Source of the DNA: Rhodobacteraceae bacterium UBA6273 | GTDB lineage: Bacteria > Pseudomonadota > Alphaproteobacteria > Rhodobacterales > Rhodobacteraceae | Reading direction: 5' to 3' | Assembly (NCBI GenBank): GCA_002440625.1 | Contig: DJUV01000244.1 | Location: forward strand, 1 to 11,019 | DNA length: 11,019 nucleotides | Shown here: positions 1-5,072 of the stretch, one piece after another | Numbering within the stretch: position 1 is the first letter of the stretch | Layout: each line of letters begins with the position of its first letter | Position numbers and translations under genes: made by a program | Notes under the pieces: generated by a model | Database searches by the model: none | The model's input: the letters and a program-made list of their open reading frames with translations, nothing else | What the model was told of the DNA's origin: nothing

Positions 1-1506
1 CTCAACCCGTTCCGCGACAGCCTTGTCCTTCAGCGCGAGAGCGGTCTCGTTGCCGAGGCGCGGCTGATCGCCAATGTCTTCGAGGCGCAGCTGCCCGACG
101 ATGGCCCGGTCGACCTCGCGGCGGCGGATGGCATCGATCCGATCAAGGCGGCGATGTCGATCCAGCTGCCCGAAGGGGCGGAGCTTTTCCTCTTCGACAC
201 GACGGAAAGCCTTGTCGTCTCTACCGTCGGCATGGATCGGCCCGACCCGGAATCGGTGATCGGCCTTCAGCGCGACCGCCGCTCGACCCTTATCACCGAC
301 ATCCTTGCCAAGATCTGGGAGGCGATCGCCGGCCTTCTGGCGCCGAAGGGCGCAACCGACCCGTTGCATGCGACCGAGGAAATGGCGCGCGATCTTGTTG
401 CCGCGGCGCTCAGGGGTGAAACCCAGGTGCGCACGGGGCGCGATGCGACCGGCGAGGCCATATTCACCGTCGCCACGCCGATCCGTCAGGGCGGTCAGGT
501 AGTGGGCGTCGCCGCTGTCACCTCGGTCGCGGGCGAGATCGACCAGCTTGTGCGGGTGGAACGGGAGCAGGTCCTGCAGATGTTCGTCATCGCGATCATC
601 GTGTCGATCGGGCTCAGCCTTGTCCTCGCCTCGACCATCGCCAACCCGCTCTCGGACCTTGCGGCGGCGGCCGAGCTTGGCCGCGACAAGAACGCCCGCA
701 AGATGTCGCCCAATCGCGTCCGCATCCCAGACCTGACGGCGCGGCCCGATGAGATCGGGCGGCTGTCCGGCGCCATGCGCGGCATGGTCTCGGCGCTTTA
801 CGAGCGGATCGAGTCGAACGAACAATTCGCCGCCGACGTCGCGCATGAGATCAAGAACCCGCTTGCTTCGCTGCGTTCGGCGGTGGGGTCCCTGCGCATG
901 GTCAAGAAGGAAGAACACCGCGAAAAGCTTCTTGACGTGATCGACCATGACGTGCGCCGCCTCGACCGCCTTGTCAGCGACATCTCGAACGCCTCGCGGC
1001 TCGACAGCGAGTTGGTGAAAGAGGAAGAGGAAAGCTTCAACCTCGTGAAGATGCTCGCCAATCTGACCGAGTATCTCGGCGCGGAAGCGAAATCGAAGGG
1101 TGTCGATTTCATCTCCGACCTGCCGCCGGAGCCGATCACCATTACCGGTCTCGAAGGCCGTCTGGCGCAGGTTTTCGTCAACCTCATCACCAACGCCATC
1201 TCATTCTGCCAGGATGGCGATGCGGTCCGCGTCTGGGCCCGCAAACGAGAGAACCGCATCCTTGTCGTGGTCGAGGATACCGGCCCCGGCATCCCTGACC
1301 AGGCTCTCCAGAAGATCTTCAAGCGCTTCTATTCCGAACGGCCGGTGGTCCAGTTCGGTGAGCATTCGGGCCTGGGCCTCGCCATCTCCAAGCAGATCGT
1401 CGAGGCGCATGGCGGTGTGATCTGGGCCGAGAACATCCGCCCGTCGGATGCTGACCTGACCACGAACCCGCTCGGCGCGCGCTTTGTCGTGGGCCTTCCG
1501 GTGTGA
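1..1506 (+). CDS. chvG: Sensor histidine kinase ChvG (5' truncated by window)
   Basis: Membrane sensor kinase of the ChvG-ChvI two-component system, which in alphaproteobacteria answers envelope or acid stress by phosphorylating ChvI. The frame is open from base 1, so the N-terminus, with the first membrane segment and some of the periplasmic domain, lies outside the window; 501 residues are visible. In window numbering the order is: periplasmic sensing region to about residue 190; second membrane segment about 194-211 (MFVIAIIVSIGLSLVLAS); HAMP linker to about 265; H-box with phospho-acceptor His282 (FAADVAHEIKNPLASL); N-box VFVNLITNAISF from 391; G1 box DTGPGIP from 426; F box KIFKRFYS; G2 box SGLGLAIS from 456. 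All catalytic boxes look intact. The stop overlaps the hprK start by 4 nt (GTGA), implying translational coupling. ChvI is expected just upstream. The ChvG assignment rests on the kinase architecture plus the conserved hprK-rapZ-PTS neighbourhood. Confidence 0.9.
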   Translation, partial: LNPFRDSLVLQRESGLVAEARLIANVFEAQLPDDGPVDLAAADGIDPIKAAMSIQLPEGAELFLFDTTESLVVSTVGMDRPDPESVIGLQRDRRSTLITDILAKIWEAIAGLLAPKGATDPLHATEEMARDLVAAALRGETQVRTGRDATGEAIFTVATPIRQGGQVVGVAAVTSVAGEIDQLVRVEREQVLQMFVIAIIVSIGLSLVLASTIANPLSDLAAAAELGRDKNARKMSPNRVRIPDLTARPDEIGRLSGAMRGMVSALYERIESNEQFAADVAHEIKNPLASLRSAVGSLRMVKKEEHREKLLDVIDHDVRRLDRLVSDISNASRLDSELVKEEEESFNLVKMLANLTEYLGAEAKSKGVDFISDLPPEPITITGLEGRLAQVFVNLITNAISFCQDGDAVRVWARKRENRILVVVEDTGPGIPDQALQKIFKRFYSERPVVQFGEHSGLGLAISKQIVEAHGGVIWAENIRPSDADLTTNPLGARFVVGLPV

Positions 1507-1937
1507 CCGAGACCGATCCGCGTGGCCGCATCATCCATGCGGGCTGCGTGGCGCTCGGCAATCGGGGTGTGCTGATCCTCGGCTCCTCGGGCACGGGAAA
1601 GTCGGCGCTCGCGCTGCAACTCATGGCTTTCGGCTGCGAACTGGTCAGCGATGACCGCACGGCACTCGCCACCCGCGGCGGCATCGTGGTCGCGGCGGCA
1701 CCGCTGCCCATCCGCGGAAAGATCGAGGCGCGGGGCGTCGGCATCCTCAACGCCCGCACGCGCGCCGCCGCAAGGGTGGCACTTGTCGTCGACATGAATG
1801 AGACCGAAGGCGCGCGGCTGCCACCGATGCGGACCTATACGCTTCTCGGCGTGGAACTGCCTCTTCTTCACAGAGTCGAGAGCCCCCATTTTCCCGCCGC
1901 AATCCTGCAGTATCTGAAAGGGGGAAGAAGCGCGTGA
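1503..1937 (+). CDS. hprK: Short alphaproteobacterial HPr kinase/phosphorylase HprK
   Basis: Serine kinase/phosphorylase acting on the regulatory serine of HPr. The protein has 144 residues, less than half of the roughly 310 of Firmicutes HprK: it has only the C-terminal catalytic domain, which is the known form in alphaproteobacteria. Visible motifs are the loop His12 (IIHAG), Walker A GSSGTGKS at 27-34, the acidic pair LVSDD ending at Asp50-Asp51, and the HprK signature EARGVGILN at 75-83. The GTG start overlaps the chvG stop by 4 nt and the stop overlaps the rapZ GTG by 4 nt, so expression probably follows chvG. The probable substrate, HPr, is encoded three genes downstream and keeps a serine at the expected place (Ser51). 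Whether the protein acts mainly as kinase or as phosphorylase cannot be read from the sequence. Confidence 0.93.
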   Translation: MTETDPRGRIIHAGCVALGNRGVLILGSSGTGKSALALQLMAFGCELVSDDRTALATRGGIVVAAAPLPIRGKIEARGVGILNARTRAAARVALVVDMNETEGARLPPMRTYTLLGVELPLLHRVESPHFPAAILQYLKGGRSA

Positions 1938-2857
1938 CGGAGAACGGGGTGCAACCCGGTCAGGATGTGCAGCGGGTGGTGCTGGTCACCGGGCCTTCGG
2001 GCGCCGGGCGGTCGACCACGCTCCACGCGCTTGAAGATCTGGGGTATGAGATCATCGACAACCTGCCGTTCAGCCTCATCCCCCGGCTTCTCGACGGCCC
2101 GCCGATTTCGCGCCCCGTGGCGCTGGGCATCGACGTCCGCAACCGCGACTTTTCCGCCGCTGGTCTGATCGAATTGATCGACCGCCTGACGCGGCTGCCG
2201 GAGGTTGCGCCGGAGGTTCTCTATCTCGATTGCCGTCCCGAGGAGCTTCTCCGCCGCTACAACGAAACCCGGCGCCGCCACCCGCTGGCCCCCGATGACA
2301 GCCCCGCCGCCGGCATCGCGGCCGAGATCGACCTTCTGGCACCGATCCGCGCCCGGGCCGAGGTGTTGATCGACACCACAGACCAGTCGCCGCATGACCT
2401 CAAGGCCGAGATCGGCCGTTTCTTCGCGACCACGGGGACCAGCCCGCTCGCGGTGTCGATCCATTCATTTTCCTACAAGCGCGGGGTTCCGCGCGGGCTC
2501 GACATGATGTTTGATTGTCGTTTCCTGCGAAATCCGCATTGGGACGCAGCCCTGCGCCCGCTGGACGGACGCGCGCCCGAAATCGGCGCCTATCTCGACG
2601 CCGATCCGCATTTCGCGCCGTTTCTGGCCAAGGTCCGCGATCTTCTTCTCTTCGTGCTGCCTGCCCATGTCTCGGAAGGCAAGAGCCACCTTGCCATCGG
2701 CTTTGGCTGTACCGGAGGGCAACACCGCTCGGTCGCCGTGACGGAAAAGATGGTCAAATCCCTTGCGGACGCCGGTTGGCAGGTGTCTAAGAGGCACCGG
2801 GAACTGGAACGGCGGGTGGGCGGAACCGCCGACAAGATACAGGGTGACAAGGCGTGA
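1934..2857 (+). CDS. rapZ: RapZ (YvcJ/YhbJ) family nucleotide-binding protein
   Basis: A 307-residue member of the RapZ family. In enterobacteria RapZ binds the sRNAs GlmY and GlmZ to control glucosamine-6-phosphate synthase; in alphaproteobacteria the partner is not established. The N-terminal P-loop domain has Walker A GPSGAGRS at 20-27, followed by the family-typical [13 protein letters not shown], then IDVRN and a Walker B-like [13 protein letters not shown] with ETRRRHPL. The C-terminal domain keeps the hallmark [12 protein letters not shown]. The usual Walker A lysine is Arg26 here, so ATP or GTP use may differ from the textbook P-loop. The GTG start overlaps hprK by 4 nt and the stop overlaps the EIIA gene by 4 nt. 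Placement between hprK and PTS genes supports a role in PTS-linked signalling, but no direct target is visible. Confidence 0.93.
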   Translation: MTENGVQPGQDVQRVVLVTGPSGAGRSTTLHALEDLGYEIIDNLPFSLIPRLLDGPPISRPVALGIDVRNRDFSAAGLIELIDRLTRLPEVAPEVLYLDCRPEELLRRYNETRRRHPLAPDDSPAAGIAAEIDLLAPIRARAEVLIDTTDQSPHDLKAEIGRFFATTGTSPLAVSIHSFSYKRGVPRGLDMMFDCRFLRNPHWDAALRPLDGRAPEIGAYLDADPHFAPFLAKVRDLLLFVLPAHVSEGKSHLAIGFGCTGGQHRSVAVTEKMVKSLADAGWQVSKRHRELERRVGGTADKIQGDKA

Positions 2858-3255
2858 TCGGAATCGTGATCGTCGCACATGGGGGATTGGCGCGGGAATA
2901 TCTCTCCGCGGTCGAACATGTAGTGGGCAAGCAGGAAGGCATCCGCACGATTGCCATCGAGGAAGACCATGACCGCGCTGCGAAGCAGGCCGAGATTCGT
3001 GCCGCCGCCGATGCTGTCGATACCGGCGACGGTGTCGTGGTCGTGACCGACATGTTCGGCGGATCGCCCTCCAATCTCAGTCTTTATGCCTGTTCCGACA
3101 CCGACCGGCGGATTCTTTACGGCGCCAACCTTCCGATGCTCATCAAGCTGGCGAAGTCGCGCCACCTTGGCGTCGATGAGGCCTCCGAAGCTGCGCTTGA
3201 TGCGGCGCGCAAGTACATCAACAGTTACATCGGAAGTGAACAGGCCGCGCAATGA
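2854..3255 (+). CDS. manX: PTS EIIA component, mannose family (soluble, regulatory)
   Basis: A 133-residue stand-alone EIIA of the mannose (EIIA-Man/fructose) family, a cytoplasmic protein phosphorylated by HPr. The active-site histidine is His9 in [10 protein letters not shown], and the conserved DMFGGSPSN loop occupies 66-74. The length fits a single EIIA domain with no attached IIB domain. No IIB, IIC or IID membrane components occur in the window, so it most likely serves as a phosphorylation-state signal or a phosphate sink rather than in sugar uptake. This is the usual view for the alphaproteobacterial EIIA-Man/HPr/HprK set, but its target here is unknown. The GTG start overlaps rapZ by 4 nt and the stop overlaps the HPr start by ATGA. 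The symbol follows common rhizobial usage and should be taken loosely. Confidence 0.92.
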   Translation: MIGIVIVAHGGLAREYLSAVEHVVGKQEGIRTIAIEEDHDRAAKQAEIRAAADAVDTGDGVVVVTDMFGGSPSNLSLYACSDTDRRILYGANLPMLIKLAKSRHLGVDEASEAALDAARKYINSYIGSEQAAQ

Positions 3256-3536
3256 GCGATGCTGCCGCGGTCACCCGCGTCCTGAAGATTGTCAACGAAA
3301 AAGGGCTGCACGCCCGCGCTTCGGCCAAGTTCGTCGAGGTGGTCGAGGCACATGACGCACGGGCCGATGTCAGCCGCGACGGCATGGATGTTTCGGGCGA
3401 TTCCATCATGGGCCTGCTGATGCTTGGCGCCTCGAAAGGCACCTCGATCCATGTCAGCACCCGCGGCGCCGAAGCGGCGAAACTCGCCGACGCGCTGGAG
3501 GCATTGGTTGCCAACCGCTTTGGCGAAGAGTACTGA
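3252..3536 (+). CDS. ptsH: Phosphocarrier protein HPr
   Basis: A 94-residue HPr that accepts phosphate from Enzyme I at a histidine and passes it to EIIA. The active-site motif is KGLHARASAKF with His20. The regulatory serine used by HprK is Ser51 in SGDSIMGLLMLGA, equivalent to Ser46 of Firmicutes HPr and sitting in the expected IMGL context. Both phosphorylation sites are therefore intact, in line with hprK in the same operon. The ATG overlaps the EIIA stop (ATGA). Enzyme I is not in this window and must be encoded elsewhere. HPr is the last gene of the tightly overlapping set; the next gene begins 34 nt downstream. Confidence 0.96.
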   Translation: MSDAAAVTRVLKIVNEKGLHARASAKFVEVVEAHDARADVSRDGMDVSGDSIMGLLMLGASKGTSIHVSTRGAEAAKLADALEALVANRFGEEY

Positions 3537-3555
3537 GCCGGGCCAATCGTCGCTT

Positions 3556-3561
3556 AGGGGG
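3556..3561 (+). promoter_or_regulatory. Shine-Dalgarno site deciding a TTG start
   Basis: AGGGGG lies 9 nt before a TTG at 3571. It is the best ribosome binding site in the short gap after the HPr gene and supports TTG as the acyltransferase start. The next in-frame candidate, ATG at 3625, lacks a comparable site nearby. Confidence 0.6.
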
Positions 3562-3570
3562 CGCCCGATC

Positions 3571-4431
3571 TTGCAGGACGAACAGAACGGCGCCGCAGAG
3601 GCGCCCGGCTACAAGCCATACCGCATGCGCCGGCTGTCCTACGCGGGAACCTTCACCAATCCGGTCAAGGCCAGCGCGATCCGCACTATCGAGTGGCTGA
3701 CGGGGAAGTATCCCCTGATGAAGCTGATCCGCCAGTTCGAACGCACCGGCGTTCCGACCGGGCAGGAGTTCTTCACCAAGGCGCTCCGCACGATGGGAAT
3801 CGCCGTCCGCACCCCCGATGCGCAGGTTGCCAACATCCCGGCGAAGGGCCCTTTGGTCGTCGTCGCCAACCATCCGCATGGCCTTGTCGATGGGCTGGTG
3901 ATGGGCGAACTCATCGGCCGCGTCCGCACCGATTACAAGATCCTCACGCGGTCGCTCCTCACCGGCATCCCCGAGATCGAGGATCATATGCTCCCCGTGC
4001 CCTTCCCGCATGAGGAGAACGCCCGCGAACAGAGCCTTGAGATGCGCAACATCTGCATGGCCCACCTGAAGGCCGGCGGCGTCATCATCCTGTTTCCGGC
4101 TGGCAGGGTGGCGACCAGCCGCGGCTTTTTCGACAAGGCCGTCGAGTCCGAATGGAACCCCTTCACGGCGAAGATGGTCCTGCGGTCGGGGGCGACAGTG
4201 CTGCCGATCTACTTCCCCGGGACCAACACCCGGCTTTACCACATCGCCGACAAGATCTCCGCCACTTTCCGGCAGGGGCTTCTGCTGCACGAGATCTACC
4301 GGGCGCTGAACCGGGCGCAGTCGCCGGTGATCGGGACGCCGATCACGCCTGCGGAAGTGAAGGCGCGGGGCGACGATCCGCGCGGCCTTCTCTTGTGGCT
4401 CAGGGAACGGACGCTGGCGCTCCGCCCTTAA
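3571..4431 (+). CDS. PlsC-type lysophospholipid acyltransferase family protein
   Basis: Probable membrane-associated acyltransferase that moves an acyl chain from acyl-ACP or acyl-CoA to a lysolipid or glycerol phosphate. With the TTG start at 3571 it has 286 residues; a start at ATG 3625 would remove 18. Family blocks are VVVANHPHGLVDG with Asn100, His101 and Asp107, then IILFPAGRVATSR from about 172, and LPIYFPGTN from 211, matching the catalytic, substrate-binding and later PlsC blocks. The first block reads H-x5-D rather than the canonical H-x4-D, as in the NHPxGxxD/E subgroup often annotated as putative haemolysin or ornithine-lipid related acyltransferase. The substrate cannot be assigned. 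The gene lies 34 nt after the HPr gene on the same strand and may be co-transcribed. Its TAA shares TTAA with the convergent haemoglobin gene, so no intergenic terminator fits between them. Confidence 0.85.
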   Translation: MQDEQNGAAEAPGYKPYRMRRLSYAGTFTNPVKASAIRTIEWLTGKYPLMKLIRQFERTGVPTGQEFFTKALRTMGIAVRTPDAQVANIPAKGPLVVVANHPHGLVDGLVMGELIGRVRTDYKILTRSLLTGIPEIEDHMLPVPFPHEENAREQSLEMRNICMAHLKAGGVIILFPAGRVATSRGFFDKAVESEWNPFTAKMVLRSGATVLPIYFPGTNTRLYHIADKISATFRQGLLLHEIYRALNRAQSPVIGTPITPAEVKARGDDPRGLLLWLRERTLALRP

Positions 4432-4835
4432 CGCAGCTTCGGCACGCCGCCGGCATGCGTCTCCCGATCCACGACGCCCGCGCGCAGGCTCCTGCCGATG
4501 CGATGGGCGAGGGCGGACCACGCTGCGGCAGGCTCTGGCGCGAGGGTCCGCTTCAGTACGGAATCGAAAAGGCCAAGCCAGGGTTCGAACATACCGGGGC
4601 GGACATCGCCGGCCTTGCGGTGAACCTCCAGCGGGTTGCCGTCATAACTCCGCTCATAAAGGATCGCATTGCGCCAGAAGCCGGCGATCTTTTCCTCATG
4701 CGCGGGCCAGTCGCTGACATGGGCGGCAAAGACCGGGCCGAGGCCGGGATGCTGCCGGATCGCGGCGTAGAATTCGGTCACGACGCGGGTGATGTCGTCG
4801 GCGGTAACGTCGATACGAGGCGGCAAGGGGGGCAT
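4428..4835 (-). CDS. Group III truncated haemoglobin
   Basis: A 135-residue 2-on-2 globin of group III, a small cytoplasmic haem protein. Family members bind oxygen and other small ligands; their physiological role is not settled. B-helix FYAAIRQHPGLGPVF begins at 22. The dW-x2-H stretch SDWPAHEEKI places a likely distal His46, followed by FW at 53-54. ERSYDGNPLEVH ends at the probable proximal His72, and MFEPWLGLF (82-90) follows. This order closely resembles Campylobacter Ctb as I remember it. The ATG at 4835 was chosen because AAAGGA lies 6 nt upstream on the minus strand; the open frame continues far upstream, but only as antisense to ileS. The gene is divergent from the ileS leader and convergent with the acyltransferase, with stop codons overlapping at TTAA. 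No clear promoter was found for it. Confidence 0.9.
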   Translation of the reverse strand: MPPLPPRIDVTADDITRVVTEFYAAIRQHPGLGPVFAAHVSDWPAHEEKIAGFWRNAILYERSYDGNPLEVHRKAGDVRPGMFEPWLGLFDSVLKRTLAPEPAAAWSALAHRIGRSLRAGVVDRETHAGGVPKLR

Positions 4836-4904
4836 GGCGGTCCTTTCGCGGCGATCCTTGCGCGGCAAACGGGCGGGATGCAAGCGGGCAGGGTGCCGCG
4901 GCCC

Positions 4905-4933
4905 TTTACCTCTGGAAACCGCCTTCTTATAAG
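4905..4933 (+). promoter_or_regulatory. Sigma-70-like promoter for the ileS leader
   Basis: A -35-like TTTACC (4905-4910) is separated by exactly 17 nt from a -10-like TATAAG (4928-4933, five of six matches to consensus). The predicted start of transcription is about 4938-4942, which puts the ATG of the isoleucine-rich leader ORF (4942) at or within about 4 nt of the RNA 5' end. The region lies between divergent genes, so this is the natural ileS promoter. Not tested experimentally. Confidence 0.7.
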
Positions 4934-4941
4934 CCCGGAAC

Positions 4942-4992
4942 ATGAAGCGCATCTTCGCGATCATCATTCGAATTACCTGCCCGGCGTCCTGA
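4942..4992 (+). CDS. Isoleucine-rich leader peptide upstream of ileS (putative attenuator ORF)
   Basis: A 16-codon ORF encodes MKRIFAIIIRITCPAS and ends at TGA 4990-4992, 80 nt before ileS. Five of 16 residues are isoleucine (4, 7, 8, 9, 11), including three in a row, in a GC-rich genome where isoleucine is not especially common. This is the hallmark of a leader peptide whose translation rate reports charged tRNA-Ile. No proper Shine-Dalgarno is present (GGAA ends 1 nt before the ATG), but the predicted transcription start lies within a few bases of the ATG, so it could be translated as a leaderless or near-leaderless mRNA; leaderless starts are known for the trpL leader of Sinorhizobium. The stop codon lies inside hairpin 4980-5008. 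The peptide itself probably has no function. Chance occurrence cannot be excluded without comparison across relatives. Confidence 0.72.
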   Translation: MKRIFAIIIRITCPAS

Positions 4993-5023
4993 TCCATCAG
5001 ACGCCGGGATGAAGGCGTCTGAT
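4980..5023 (+). promoter_or_regulatory. Two mutually exclusive RNA hairpins in the ileS leader
   Basis: Hairpin A pairs 4980-4987 with 5001-5008 (8 bp, mostly G-C), then after a one-base bulge pairs 4989-4992 with 4997-5000 around a tetraloop. Hairpin B pairs 4996-5005 with 5014-5023 (10 bp perfect, 8-nt loop). Both use 4996-5005, so they cannot form together. The leader-peptide stop codon lies in the left arm of A. A ribosome stalled at the Ile codons would cover the left arm of A and favour B; a ribosome that finishes would permit A. Neither hairpin is followed by a U tract, so the downstream effect is not a standard intrinsic terminator. Pairings were found by eye; energies were not computed. 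Confidence 0.65.
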
Positions 5024-5058
5024 CCGTCGCGCCGCCCCCTGATCCAATTCGATTTCCG

Positions 5059-5063
5059 AAGGA
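5059..5063 (+). promoter_or_regulatory. Shine-Dalgarno of ileS
   Basis: AAGGA stands 9 nt before the ATG at 5073 and fixes the ileS start. Bases 5060-5068 around it can pair with 4983-4990 in the leader (8 bp with base 5065 bulged out), a possible masking interaction. Confidence 0.75.
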
Positions 5064-5072
5064 CCGCCCGAG

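Noticed and set aside
3424..3570. N-terminal extension of the acyltransferase into the HPr gene
   Set aside because: It would overlap HPr by 113 nt, with sequence that is only a frame-shadow of HPr. A Shine-Dalgarno site and TTG occur just after the HPr stop.
3454..4521. 355-codon minus-strand open frame opposite the acyltransferase
   Set aside because: It is antisense to a gene with clear PlsC motifs, overlaps the haemoglobin gene in another frame and shows a composition-driven His/Arg/Asp-rich sequence without recognisable domains.
4836..4904. Promoter or FNR-type site for the haemoglobin gene on the minus strand
   Set aside because: No TTGAT-N4-ATCAA-like site and no acceptable -35/-10 pair were found by eye.
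4960..5072. A tRNA-binding T-box riboswitch in front of ileS
   Set aside because: The leader is too short for a T-box; no T-box bulge sequence or antiterminator of that type was seen, and T-boxes are essentially unknown in alphaproteobacteria. The leader-peptide model fits better.
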